From positions 1 to 32,677 of IMG/VR virus record IMGVR_UViG_3300006802_000298: a DNA stretch of 32,677 nt. One strand, given 5' to 3'. Both the position numbers and the translations under genes were made by a program. This document shows, one piece after another, positions 1-7,251 of the stretch. The notes below the pieces were generated by a model. It saw nothing but the letters and a program-made list of their open reading frames with translations, did no database searches and was not told the DNA's origin. The stretch comes from a virus. How positions within the stretch are numbered: the first letter of the stretch is position 1; every line of letters starts with the position of its first letter.

Positions 1-1
1 A

Positions 2-352
2 GGTGGTAACAGTAGGCAAGAGATTAATTACAATAACAAGCATTATGTTGCTGTGTGTTGGCTTGGTGGCTCAAAACCTACCGACAAACCTTCAGATAAA
101 GCTGTTGAATCTGTCAAGTGGCTCTACGAACAAGTCGGTGGAGAACTAAGACCTCACTCTTCGTTTAAACAAACAAGTTGTCCTGGTGATGCTTGGAGAC
201 AGCACATAGTAGAAGGTTTAGTTACTACCACAATTAGTAATGAAAGTCCACCTGATATGATACATCCACAGTTTATTCAAAAGAAATTAGACACAATTAT
301 TGCTAAACTAGAGAACATTGAAAACAAATTGAAGTTAGGAAGAATGATATAA
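2..352 (+). CDS. N-acetylmuramoyl-L-alanine amidase (endolysin), C-terminal part, cut by window edge
   Basis: The reading frame is open to the left edge, so this is the last 116 codons of a longer gene; the GTG at 53 is internal. The visible part runs HYVAVCWLGG, then a helix with SVKWLYEQ, then RPHSSFKQTSCPGDAWR. The late T-x-CPG-x-xW block is typical of the zinc amidase/PGRP fold (Amidase_2), where this Cys is the last metal ligand (compare T7 lysozyme). The family cuts the amide bond between muramic acid and the stem peptide at the end of infection. A tail of about 35 residues with a short coiled helix (KLDTIIAKLENIENKLK) follows and may oligomerise. Its stop overlaps the holin start by one base (TAATG), so the two lysis genes are coupled. 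Confidence 0.82.
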   Translation, partial: GGNSRQEINYNNKHYVAVCWLGGSKPTDKPSDKAVESVKWLYEQVGGELRPHSSFKQTSCPGDAWRQHIVEGLVTTTISNESPPDMIHPQFIQKKLDTIIAKLENIENKLKLGRMI

Positions 353-540
353 TGAGTGAAGAATATAAAGTAATTTTAGAAAAAACTTTGTGGACATTTG
401 TTGAAGCATTTATTGGTTCATTAACAATAGCACCATTAGTAGGTGTAGATGCAAACGCAGTTCAATTAGCTGCTATTGCAGGTGCATCATCTGCTTTAGT
501 AGTAGTTAAAGAGTTCGCTAAGAAAAAAATTATTAAGTAG
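352..540 (+). CDS. Holin, r1t-like small membrane protein
   Basis: This 62-residue protein has two hydrophobic stretches, roughly residues 15-33 (FVEAFIGSLTIAPLVGV) and 36-53 (AVQLAAIAGASSALVVV), split by a short polar turn and followed by a basic tail (KEFAKKKIIK). Size, two helices, a basic C-terminus and its place directly after the amidase fit the r1t-type phage holin family, which makes lesions in the inner membrane so that the endolysin reaches the wall. The start is fixed by the TAATG overlap with the amidase. A terminator hairpin begins 9 bases after the stop. Family assignment is by pattern, not by search. Confidence 0.78.
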   Translation: MSEEYKVILEKTLWTFVEAFIGSLTIAPLVGVDANAVQLAAIAGASSALVVVKEFAKKKIIK

Positions 541-548
541 TTTAAATA

Positions 549-592
549 GCAAAGCCGAGGGTGTTATCCTTTCTACCTCGGCTCTTGCTTTG
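549..592. terminator. Bidirectional terminator between convergent genes
   Basis: A perfect 8-bp stem, AGCCGAGG (553-560) with CCTCGGCT (576-583), encloses a 15-nt loop. It lies between the rightward holin (stop at 540) and the leftward gene ending at 598. T-rich flanks occur on both sides (TTGCTTTGTTT rightward; TTTGCTATTTAAA leftward), so it probably ends both transcripts. Confidence 0.8.
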
Positions 593-597
593 TTTAA

Positions 598-1362
598 TTA
601 GAAGGGTGCTTCACCTGGACCAATATCATCCATTGATTTAGCCTTTGGTAAAGTCATACCATTTTGAACTGCAGCAAAGTCTTTCCAACTATTTGGTGTT
701 GCTTTGTTATCCATCCACCAAGACTTAGCAAATACCCTACCATCTACAGTATCACCTGCAGTACAGTTGCCCATAGCTGTACATCTAAAGTCAGGGCTTG
801 TAGCCTTAGTCTTTTCTTTGTCTGTATAATACTTGACCATTGCACCGCATGGGCATAGCAATCCTTTATCATTGATTGCAGGCTCACCACTAGCGTGCTT
901 ATCAAACTTAACATCACCAAATCCTGCTTCTGATATATCTTTCACAGGAGAACTAGCAGGGGCTTGTGTGGTTGGGCTTGTTGAAACCCCTGCTTTGTCC
1001 TCTTTTGGTAATGGCTTTGATGATGAAACCTTACTCATTTCTTCTTTACTTGGTCTAGCTTTGTCAGTACCTTGATACTTCCAGTTAGCTAAAGCTCTAC
1101 CTATAGCAGATGTCTCACAGTTTTCCATCCATGCATCTGCATTAGCAAAGCCACCTTGACCTTTTGTTTCTTGAGCTATCCCTGTTGATACAGGTAAGAC
1201 TACCTTTGCATCAGGAAATACCTCTGCTTTAATAGTGACACACGAACCATCATCAGTAATGTGTACCACTTGTGTATCAATCCTTCCATTAGGATTGTCA
1301 GCCCAAAACTTCTTGAGCCTTTCTTCAACAGTTTCATAACTGTTTAAATCGAACTTAGCCAT
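598..1362 (-). CDS. Putative phage DNA-recombination (single-strand annealing type?) protein with C-terminal zinc ribbon
   Basis: The protein has 254 residues. The N-terminal half (about 1-110) ends in ENCETSAIGRALANWKYQG (residues 80-98) followed by RPSKEEM. This 'E-TSA-GRALA' block recurs in phage proteins found in recombination and replication modules, which suggests an ERF/Rad52-like annealing role. I recognise the block but cannot name the family with certainty. A Ser/Pro/Lys-rich linker (about 110-145) follows. A zinc ribbon with C170, C172, C194 and C200 then precedes a Trp-rich stretch (KSWWMDN), as in DNA-binding modules. Start ATG at 1362 has a strong AAAGGAGGATA ribosome site. It is the last gene of the 2832-598 leftward unit, next to a phosphoesterase, which fits DNA processing. 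Confidence 0.55.
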   Translation of the reverse strand: MAKFDLNSYETVEERLKKFWADNPNGRIDTQVVHITDDGSCVTIKAEVFPDAKVVLPVSTGIAQETKGQGGFANADAWMENCETSAIGRALANWKYQGTDKARPSKEEMSKVSSSKPLPKEDKAGVSTSPTTQAPASSPVKDISEAGFGDVKFDKHASGEPAINDKGLLCPCGAMVKYYTDKEKTKATSPDFRCTAMGNCTAGDTVDGRVFAKSWWMDNKATPNSWKDFAAVQNGMTLPKAKSMDDIGPGEAPF

Positions 1363-1381
1363 TATCCTCCTTTATTATTAC

Positions 1382-1507
1382 CTAAAGAGCTTGTTCTTCT
1401 TTTACATATTGTTTAGTTAGATACAGTCTGCATACCATATTAATACACATTAGATAGCCTCTCTTAACATAGAGAGCCTTTCCACAACTGTAACATATGT
1501 GTGACAT
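1382..1507 (-). CDS. 41-residue zinc-finger protein
   Basis: This small open frame lies in the gap between two larger genes. It begins MSHICYSCGKALYVKRG and continues with C21 and C26. The pattern C5-x2-C8 ... C21-x4-C26 is a likely single zinc-binding site. The ATG is 1 base after the TGA of the upstream phosphoesterase. Its ribosome site is the GAGGAG that encodes the last two Glu codons of that gene, so translation is coupled. The end is basic and polar (KQYVKEEQ). No specific function can be assigned; DNA or RNA contact, or a protein-protein adaptor role, is possible. Confidence 0.62.
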   Translation of the reverse strand: MSHICYSCGKALYVKRGYLMCINMVCRLYLTKQYVKEEQAL

Positions 1508-1508
1508 G

Positions 1509-2573
1509 TCACTCCTCTAAATTGACAAGATATTCAGCAGTAACCCCCTTGTCAGGTTTCACAAACAAACAGTATTGTGAAGGTCTGCCCATACTTGCTA
1601 GTTGTTCTTGTGCGTAGCTGTTATAACTTTCAGTAGAGCCATTAACCCATACACGAACATCATTAATATATAGTGATGTTGGTGTGTGATAATGACCGCA
1701 TACTGCGTGGGTAAAGTCTTCCATTAACTCTTGTGAAGCTAATGCTTTCCAACCCAATATCTTTTTGTTGTAACCATAGAAAGGTAAGCCCATACTTCCA
1801 CGAATATTATCCCCATGAAAACAAAGGAACTTAGCTTTCTTACCTAGGTCTGCAACTGCATACCAGTGTTGGTCAACACCTTCAGGAATATGGAATTTGA
1901 TTCGCTTTTCGTTAGCGAACATAGTTGATAGTATCTTACCTAACATTCTATCTGCATTAGTTTCAGGATTGTAATCACGCCTTGAGCGACCACCCAATGC
2001 ACCATGATTACCAATCACCCAATAACATTCTACTTCTTGAAATGCTTCTAGTAAAATACTAAAGAATGCATGTAATATTCTTGGACCATCAACTGTTACC
2101 TGCCTGTATAAAGAACTGTCAATTAAATGTGCCTGCCCTGGAAAAATAAGTTCTCCTTCCACAATATCTCCTAGAGCAAGTACCACGCATTTATCTACAG
2201 AGTGTGACTGTCTCTGTATATTAGTGAGTTTGACTATACGATGTGCATACTCAATTACTCTCTTCTCTGCAACTTCAGTGCCATAGTCTGTGGTTCTCTT
2301 CGCAAGTTGTATATCTGAGAGCAGGGGTACGCATAACTCGGTGTCCTTTTTATTGTTCTTTGATTTGGGTTTTGTTATTTTAGGAAGTGTTAGAGTACTC
2401 ATACCATCTCTAGCACCTTGATAAACTGCTTCAATCATATCTGCTTTTTTGTCTTTGAGTTTGTCAATTTGTTTTAATAAGCGTTCATTAGTACGCTTTA
2501 AATCTTTTAACTTATCACTCTCAGCTTCAGCTATGAGTTCAGCTAGTAATTTACTCTGATTGTTTTTCGGCAT
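1509..2573 (-). CDS. Calcineurin-like metallophosphoesterase with N-terminal coiled coil
   Basis: In this 354-residue protein, residues 1-50 are charged and helical (coiled coil; LKDLKRTNERLLKQIDKLKD). The metallophosphoesterase motifs follow in order: SDIQ (D87), LGDIVEG (D136), GNHGA (N189, H190), FHGDN (H253, D255) and CGHYHTP (H294, H296). The set matches the two-metal phosphoesterase fold seen in Mre11/SbcD-type nucleases and phosphodiesterases. The first motif has Gln (Q89) where the family consensus has His (D-x-H). The enzyme probably hydrolyses a phosphodiester, perhaps in DNA, given the neighbouring recombination-like and putative DNA-binding genes. The substrate cannot be read from the sequence. 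Its start overlaps the upstream gene by 23 bases in another frame. Confidence 0.82.
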   Translation of the reverse strand: MPKNNQSKLLAELIAEAESDKLKDLKRTNERLLKQIDKLKDKKADMIEAVYQGARDGMSTLTLPKITKPKSKNNKKDTELCVPLLSDIQLAKRTTDYGTEVAEKRVIEYAHRIVKLTNIQRQSHSVDKCVVLALGDIVEGELIFPGQAHLIDSSLYRQVTVDGPRILHAFFSILLEAFQEVECYWVIGNHGALGGRSRRDYNPETNADRMLGKILSTMFANEKRIKFHIPEGVDQHWYAVADLGKKAKFLCFHGDNIRGSMGLPFYGYNKKILGWKALASQELMEDFTHAVCGHYHTPTSLYINDVRVWVNGSTESYNSYAQEQLASMGRPSQYCLFVKPDKGVTAEYLVNLEE

Positions 2574-2832
2574 ATTGCTTTTCCAATTTAACTAACCAAT
2601 GTCTAACTCTGCTGTATGAAACTTCAAAGTCAAACTCATTAGCTAGTATTTCTGATACTACACGAGCATTAGCTTTTGCCCCTTGATTAACAACCCTGTC
2701 AGATAACTCATCTATAAAAGGTACTGCTTCTTTAGGTAATCTTTTATACCAAGACACAGTTCCACCTATTGCTTGTGTGGTGGCTTTATTAAGTAAGTCA
2801 TCTACATTTATTTCTATCTTTATATCTTTCAT
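2551..2832 (-). CDS. Small putative DNA-binding protein
   Basis: This protein of 93 residues is the first gene of the leftward unit 2832-598. Residues about 35-90 are helical, with VVSEILANEFDFEVSYSRV followed by RHWLVKLEKQYAEK. The turn between 'LANEFDFEVSYSRVRHWL' helices resembles a helix-turn-helix, with the basic recognition-like helix SRVRHWLVKL. It may regulate the operon or bind phage DNA together with the phosphoesterase. I do not recognise the family. No Shine-Dalgarno sequence is visible before the ATG. Instead TATGAT lies exactly 6 bases upstream, so the message could be leaderless. The end overlaps the phosphoesterase start. Confidence 0.6.
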   Translation of the reverse strand: MKDIKIEINVDDLLNKATTQAIGGTVSWYKRLPKEAVPFIDELSDRVVNQGAKANARVVSEILANEFDFEVSYSRVRHWLVKLEKQYAEKQSE

Positions 2833-2853
2833 ACGATAATCATACCATAAGCG

Positions 2854-2908
2854 TATGCATATGCATAACTTAAAATAAAAAAAATTATATGCATATGCAT
2901 ATGCATAA
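2854..2908 (-). promoter_or_regulatory. Control region with repeated ATGCAT palindromes
   Basis: Two clusters of the self-complementary hexamer ATGCAT lie upstream of the gene starting at 2832. TATGCATATGCATA (2854-2867) has two copies. A second cluster at 2887-2908 has three overlapping copies at 6-base steps. AT-only DNA separates them. On the minus strand TTATGCAT falls near the -35 position of a possible TATGAT -10 element next to the ATG. The repeats look like operator or activator sites. Confidence 0.5.
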
Positions 2909-2910
2909 GT

Positions 2911-2964
2911 AAAAATAAAAAAGGGGTGGGGGTGTAGGGAAACTATAAAACCTACACCCCACCC
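2911..2964 (-). terminator. Rho-independent terminator of the leftward operon
   Basis: Stem GGGGTGTAGG (2929-2938) pairs with CCTACACCCC (2951-2960) around a 12-nt loop. The outer GGGT/ACCC extends it past one bulged G. Read leftward, the stem is followed by TTTTTTATTTTT (2922-2911), a textbook U-tract. It lies 56 bases beyond the stop of the VWA gene and before the promoter of the next unit. Confidence 0.9.
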
Positions 2965-3019
2965 TAGACACAGCTAAGAGAGAGCAAACCTAGCTTGTCT
3001 ATCAATAAGTTAATCTAGA

Positions 3020-4795
3020 TTAACCTATGTGATTAGCATACTGAGTTGCAAACTCTTTAACATATTTATACTTCTCAATAGGTATAATATTATGCTTTCT
3101 AATAAAGTGTGATATCTCAGCCAAGAACTCAGACTTTAGATTTGCTGCATAACCATCTAAAACACCAATAACTTGTTGGTCTGATACCCAAATGCGTGGC
3201 TCATCTTGTTGAGCAAGCCATTTAAGAGCATCAAGGTCAATGTTGTTATTGCCGTGGTCACCCAATCTATCAATAGCATTGTCATCATATTTACCCTTGT
3301 CAGCAATGACACGAATATCTCCGTGATATTTGCCCATACCACCTGCGTAACCTGTATAACCAGCGATAGTAGAAGCTGGTAGTAATCTAATTACTTCTCT
3401 AACTTCATCTCTACCCCAACCCATAGAGCCACTAAAGTCAATCATTACAGAGCCACCTGCAATTTTCTTTCTTCGTGTAAATACTTTCTTGTCAGTAAGT
3501 ATTCTATGGATATTTCTAGGTTTAATACCTGCATCACTAAGTTGTCTGTGTAGCTTTTCTTCAGCTACCTTATCCCTTCTATTAGGAACAAACTTGTGAA
3601 ACTTAGCTTTACCATGATGTCCACCTTCATCTTTCTTGTAGTCAATCTTATTACCAATATTTCTTTGGAAGTTTGTATTGGCTTCTTCAATGATTTTGTT
3701 TGCTAGTTCTTCACTAACAAACCTAGGTAGCACTTCACTTGCTTTGACATCAGCATCTTTAACATTTCTTTCACTAATGACACCATTGTAAGATATATTG
3801 AACTTGGTATATATATCTTCATCATCTACTTTCTCAACCATATCATTAGTTGTTGGTGTACCTTGTGATATATTAAGATACTTCTCATCTTGTCTCTTGT
3901 GGATAAAGTCTCTAGTCTCTAAGTAAGTTGGTAAAGATAGATGTCTAATCATATCTTTAAGATTTTTAGGACTAAGTTTCCTACTTCTCTTACGATGTAA
4001 GACACTCCTAGCTTTTCTAATCATGCCATACATAGCTTGTAAGTCAGCACCAATATAGAGATAGTCATTGTATAACTCCCACTTGGTAGCCATAGGATTT
4101 TCTAGTGCAATAGCTTGATACAAAGCCATTTGTGTTAAGTCTCTCCTATCATACTTATCCCACTCTAAGTCATTACTACCTTGAACTACACTTAACATTT
4201 CATCAAAGTATTCAACTTCACCTTTACCTAGTGTGTAATTAGTTATATCTGACAATGGCGTAAAGTCATAGTAATACCACCTAGTACCAATTTGTATATC
4301 GTAGTTTGCTACTGTTTCCATAAGCAAACGATATATCTTTTCAGGTGTAGCGCTCTTGTTGTAGTACGCTTGCACTATTGAATTAATCATACGCTTTATC
4401 TTAAAGACACTTACACTAGGCACTAAGTCAGAATTTAAATCTGTAGTAACAGACCTAAGTGTGTTACTACGCCTAGCATTTCTAAGCCAAGTATCTGCTT
4501 GATAACCTGAAGCATATCTCTCTGCAACAGGAATACTTGTTTCTTTATCAAGTGGACTAACATTTCTGTATGTCTTTTTAGGAAACATTTTCTGTTGAGC
4601 TAAAGCAATTAGCTTTTCTCTCCTAGCATTATCCTCGTTACTGCTATCAACTATTGGAATAGCACCTGATTGTAGCTGAGGTTTCACACCTTTAGCATCA
4701 GATACTTTTGTATATCTCTTTCCAGTAGATTGTAAAGCAAGGTTAGGGAACTGTTGTCCTTTGCTACGAGCTTTACCTCTCTTTACAAACAGCAT
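3020..4795 (-). CDS. VWA-domain protein, CobT-like partner of the adjacent AAA+ ATPase
   Basis: This is a 591-residue protein. The first roughly 430 residues are Lys/Arg-rich and mostly helical and carry no motif I recognise. The C-terminal part (about 445-591) is a von Willebrand A fold: VMIDFSGSMGWG gives a MIDAS metal site D453-x-S455-x-S457, followed by a Rossmann-like pattern ending in PRIWVSDQQVIG. The combination of a MoxR/CobS-like ATPase with a VWA protein directly downstream (one-base TAATG overlap) is the standard arrangement of metal-chelatase-like or MoxR-VWA remodelling pairs. CobT is the cobaltochelatase member. No cobalamin pathway gene is nearby, so a protein-remodelling role during infection is likelier than vitamin B12 synthesis. 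It is the last gene before the terminator at 2964. Confidence 0.78.
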   Translation of the reverse strand: MLFVKRGKARSKGQQFPNLALQSTGKRYTKVSDAKGVKPQLQSGAIPIVDSSNEDNARREKLIALAQQKMFPKKTYRNVSPLDKETSIPVAERYASGYQADTWLRNARRSNTLRSVTTDLNSDLVPSVSVFKIKRMINSIVQAYYNKSATPEKIYRLLMETVANYDIQIGTRWYYYDFTPLSDITNYTLGKGEVEYFDEMLSVVQGSNDLEWDKYDRRDLTQMALYQAIALENPMATKWELYNDYLYIGADLQAMYGMIRKARSVLHRKRSRKLSPKNLKDMIRHLSLPTYLETRDFIHKRQDEKYLNISQGTPTTNDMVEKVDDEDIYTKFNISYNGVISERNVKDADVKASEVLPRFVSEELANKIIEEANTNFQRNIGNKIDYKKDEGGHHGKAKFHKFVPNRRDKVAEEKLHRQLSDAGIKPRNIHRILTDKKVFTRRKKIAGGSVMIDFSGSMGWGRDEVREVIRLLPASTIAGYTGYAGGMGKYHGDIRVIADKGKYDDNAIDRLGDHGNNNIDLDALKWLAQQDEPRIWVSDQQVIGVLDGYAANLKSEFLAEISHFIRKHNIIPIEKYKYVKEFATQYANHIG

Positions 4796-5490
4796 TATTC
4801 TGTGTCATCTGCGTGTGAAACTACCAAAGCATCAGCAATCTCATCGTAGTTGTCAGGGAATATTGTTTGTAATGCGTAGTCCAATGGAACTTCTTTGTCC
4901 ATTAGTTGACCTAGTGCTACCCACTTACGAACTGAGAAGTCGCCATCATTGTAATCTGCATATACTGCACGCAGTTTCTCAGGCAAACTCTCTAGTGCTT
5001 TAGGGTGTACTTTGTCAATGTTTATCCTTACAGGAAATCTATCAAGTAAGGCTTCTGGTAAGTCCTCTGGAACTCCGTTCATAGTTGCAACTACTTGGAA
5101 GTTAGGTTGTGGTCTTACCTGTTCTTTGTTCTTGTTAGGCAAAGTAAACTTTGCAAACTCAGGGTCATCTAGTAAGGCATGCAGAAATGATTGCACATCT
5201 ACACCAGCGTGGTCAATCTCGTTAATAACAAGTCTTGCACCATCTTTCCAAGCTTGAATACCGACACCATCTAGCCAATCCATACCACCTTCTTCATTGA
5301 GTATGTAATGACCTAGCACTTCACTAGCACTACTATCTTGTGTCAATGTAATATTGTATGTTTCTCTACCCTCTAATTTGGTTGTGTTTGCTTGGTATGT
5401 TTTACCAGTACCCGGTTTACCATAGAGCAATACTCTTGGTGTAGCACCAATAATTGCATCAAACAGTTTCCAACAGTTACTCTCTGTCAT
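4795..5490 (-). CDS. AAA+ ATPase of the MoxR/CobS type
   Basis: This 231-residue protein has Walker A GKPGTGKT (24-31), Walker B LVINEID (87-93), a sensor-1-like region ATMNG (135-139) and an arginine-finger-like ALLDRF (147-152). The 'LPEALLDRFP' block and short length are typical of MoxR/CobS ATPases, which form rings and use ATP to remodel a partner held by a VWA protein. The partner here is the next gene, whose start overlaps this stop. A ribosome site (GAGGAGGAATAAACA) precedes the ATG and is encoded in the end of the upstream gene. CobS-like genes have been noted in several marine phages. The annotation 'cobaltochelatase subunit' should not be taken literally without a biosynthetic context. 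Confidence 0.87.
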   Translation of the reverse strand: MTESNCWKLFDAIIGATPRVLLYGKPGTGKTYQANTTKLEGRETYNITLTQDSSASEVLGHYILNEEGGMDWLDGVGIQAWKDGARLVINEIDHAGVDVQSFLHALLDDPEFAKFTLPNKNKEQVRPQPNFQVVATMNGVPEDLPEALLDRFPVRINIDKVHPKALESLPEKLRAVYADYNDGDFSVRKWVALGQLMDKEVPLDYALQTIFPDNYDEIADALVVSHADDTE

Positions 5491-5493
5491 TGT

Positions 5494-6042
5494 TTATTCC
5501 TCCTCTGTTGAGTTCTTACCCAACATCTTTTCTATATTTTCGATGAAGTCTTTATTAAGTTGTTCATCATCAACTTCTGACCACTCTGATAAGAAAGCTT
5601 CACGCTCCATTTCAGTAGCAGCTTTTGGATTTAACCACTGAATATCAGGAACATTCGGTAATAAATCCAGTGCATCAGCAGGAACATCTACAAATACAGT
5701 TGCGTATTTAGTATCAAGTTCCTTACCTGATTTACTTTTAACGATAACTTCTAGCATCAAACGATAGTGCAGTTCTGCTGGAACTCCGTTCTTGTGATAA
5801 TGTGGCATAGCCAACATCACAATCGCAGGAAATCTATCATCTGCCCTATGGTCATGGTCATCATACTTGTCGCTATCATCAATTCTTTCATCTAAGAAAC
5901 CTTCTCGTATCTGTCTGTTATAACCATTTTCAATAGACAAATCGTTTAGTAACGATAGGATTGGTATGGTAATAGCACAGTTCTTTAGTCTCTCAGTTGC
6001 TTCCTCAACATCTTTAGGGAAGCCTTCAATTCCACTAACCAT
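5494..6042 (-). CDS. Acidic hypothetical protein
   Basis: The protein has 182 residues, is strongly acidic and is not recognised. A charged His/Asp-rich segment (DDSDKYDDHDHRADDRF, about 55-71) precedes beta-like stretches (PAIVMLAMPHYH; HYRLMLEVIVK; YATVFVDVPADAL). The C-terminus is an acidic helix ending NSTEEE. The Glu codons double as the ribosome site of the ATPase gene, 3 bases downstream. The start is set by a one-base overlap with the gene above. Its place immediately upstream of the ATPase-VWA pair makes it a candidate third component or substrate; this is context only. Confidence 0.65.
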   Translation of the reverse strand: MVSGIEGFPKDVEEATERLKNCAITIPILSLLNDLSIENGYNRQIREGFLDERIDDSDKYDDHDHRADDRFPAIVMLAMPHYHKNGVPAELHYRLMLEVIVKSKSGKELDTKYATVFVDVPADALDLLPNVPDIQWLNPKAATEMEREAFLSEWSEVDDEQLNKDFIENIEKMLGKNSTEEE

Positions 6043-6341
6043 TAGTTCTCCTCTCTAATTCGTGCATATAATCTACAAGTATTAGTCTGACCTAGTCTTC
6101 TAGTCTGACATTGCAACACTTGTCCATTACCTTGTAGCTTGCTTGTCCAATACCTAGCAGTGCTATCATAAGAATTTGCTTTCTTGTTATAGTCATCACC
6201 AGTGTATTCGGCAATCAAAAACCAATCATCTCTATTGGCTTCCATCAATGAAATAGTTGAGTTGGTAAATATATAGCCACCTCTATTTACTTCATCTGCA
6301 TCTACTTTCTTTGGTTTGAATATAGGGATTATATTATCCAT
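6042..6341 (-). CDS. Hypothetical protein, 99 residues
   Basis: This unrecognised protein probably forms a small alpha/beta fold: GGYIFTNSTISLMEAN, then WFLIAEYTGDDY, then STARYWTSKLQG and a C-terminal QTRRLGQTNTCRLYARI. The block 'WFLIAEY...A..Y......R' resembles small phage proteins built around a single aromatic-rich sheet, but no family can be named. The start codon overlaps the previous stop (TAATG), with GAGGAGGAA just before it. The stop overlaps the next start in the same way. Confidence 0.62.
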   Translation of the reverse strand: MDNIIPIFKPKKVDADEVNRGGYIFTNSTISLMEANRDDWFLIAEYTGDDYNKKANSYDSTARYWTSKLQGNGQVLQCQTRRLGQTNTCRLYARIREEN

Positions 6342-6700
6342 TATTCCTCCTCATCTTTCTTAGCTATAAACTCTTTATAGCCATCTTCATTACAACAAAC
6401 ACAAGTCTGTTCTACCTGAAACTCTTCAGGATATTTAGCCTTGTATTCATCTAAACAGTTGGTACATAAGGCATAACTTCCGTGTATATAAACACTTGTC
6501 GGCTTGTCAAATGTTCCAACTTCTATCTGTGTATTACAGAAATCACATACCCACTCATCATCTCCAATACCAGTATCAATCAAGGTATCAAAGAATACAT
6601 CGTGCCTACCATTTTCTTTGTAGTATTGTTCTCTCTGTAATCTATCTTTAGCCCTGTGTAATACAGGGTTTTCTACTATGGTGTTCACCACGCCATACAT
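6341..6700 (-). CDS. Zinc-ribbon protein, 119 residues
   Basis: Three cysteine pairs are visible: WVCDFCNTQI (about residues 51-57), ALCTNCLDEY (about 79-86) and TCVCCNED (about 99-104). Together they can build one or two structural zinc sites. The N-terminal 45 residues are basic and helical (HRAKDRLQREQYYKE). The end is the acidic tail KKDEEE, whose codons form the ribosome site of the next gene. The protein is probably an adaptor or nucleic-acid-binding protein. It is one of several zinc-ribbon products in this operon. The family is not recognised. Confidence 0.68.
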   Translation of the reverse strand: MYGVVNTIVENPVLHRAKDRLQREQYYKENGRHDVFFDTLIDTGIGDDEWVCDFCNTQIEVGTFDKPTSVYIHGSYALCTNCLDEYKAKYPEEFQVEQTCVCCNEDGYKEFIAKKDEEE

Positions 6701-6924
6701 TATTCTGCCTCCTCATCAGCATCATACCATCGGCTTTTTTCCCAAAAGGTTGGGTTATGGTCTATGAGCTTGATATCAGCATTGTCATCTGCTAACGAAA
6801 CTAACTTATCTATCTGTGCGATAGCATCTACTTTCTTTATCTTGGACATAAAGGTAAAGTCCACAGTTAGTTTATTAACATCTTCATTACTTGTACTTGT
6901 TAAGTCATATACATTATCACTCAT
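6700..6924 (-). CDS. Hypothetical protein, 74 residues
   Basis: This small acidic protein (YDLTSTSNEDVNKLTVDF, then MSKIKKVDAIAQIDKLVSLA) ends YDADEEAE. It has two predicted helices and no cysteine. The ATG overlaps the stop of the tiny upstream frame (ATGA) and is preceded by AAGGAG at a suitable distance. It overlaps the next gene by one base. No function can be proposed. Confidence 0.55.
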   Translation of the reverse strand: MSDNVYDLTSTSNEDVNKLTVDFTFMSKIKKVDAIAQIDKLVSLADDNADIKLIDHNPTFWEKSRWYDADEEAE

Positions 6925-7007
6925 AACTTATACTTTCTCCTTATCCTTCTTATCTGATAATTTAACTGTTGTCGTAGTAGCCACATATCAAAGTCAAATT
7001 TTTTCAT
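6921..7007 (-). CDS. Possible 28-residue basic peptide
   Basis: The frame begins MKKFDFDMWLLRQQLNY and continues QIRRIRRKYKL, with a strongly basic C-terminal half. It fills most of the only gap in this part of the operon, and its TGA overlaps the ATG of the next gene (ATGA). Against it, no Shine-Dalgarno sequence precedes its ATG, and the ribosome site of the next gene lies inside it. It may be a real coupled leader peptide or merely spacer. Confidence 0.38.
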   Translation of the reverse strand: MKKFDFDMWLLRQQLNYQIRRIRRKYKL

Positions 7008-7020
7008 CGTAATAAATAAT

Positions 7021-7251
7021 TTAATCTTGTTCATCACAGCAACCACACTTCGTATCAACAGGTTGTATAATAAACCTGCCTATTACTAACTTATGATATG
7101 TGCAATTAACAAAGAGTTCAGTTTCATTTTTTACACCAACCTCTAACTGCTGTTTATACACACTACCATCTATACCACCAGTCTCATCTATACAAGTTTT
7201 ACAATGGACATATCCATCTAAAGCACCTAGTTCTTCTAGTGTTACAGGCAT
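7021..7251 (-). CDS. Cysteine-rich small protein, likely zinc-binding
   Basis: In this 76-residue protein, HCKTCIDETGG (residues 16-26), NCTYHKL (about 49-55) and TKCGCCDEQD (about 67-76) give a Cys/His set suited to a compact zinc site. The middle part is beta-like (YKQQLEVGV; RFIIQPV). The start is set by GAGGAGGAATAATG at the end of the gene above. It was not matched to any family I know. It is another zinc-ribbon-like member of the operon. Confidence 0.62.
   Translation of the reverse strand: MPVTLEELGALDGYVHCKTCIDETGGIDGSVYKQQLEVGVKNETELFVNCTYHKLVIGRFIIQPVDTKCGCCDEQD

Noticed and set aside
664-1075. Two rightward open frames opposite the 598-1362 gene
   Set aside because: They lie wholly antisense to a gene with zinc-ribbon motifs and a strong ribosome site, and have no ribosome site or recognisable motif of their own.
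2854-2908. CRISPR-like repeat array
   Set aside because: The units are short palindromes at 6-base steps with no spacers and no Cas genes.
3020-5490. True cobaltochelatase (vitamin B12 synthesis)
   Set aside because: Only the ATPase-VWA pair is present; no other cobalamin gene appears, and MoxR-VWA pairs serve many roles.
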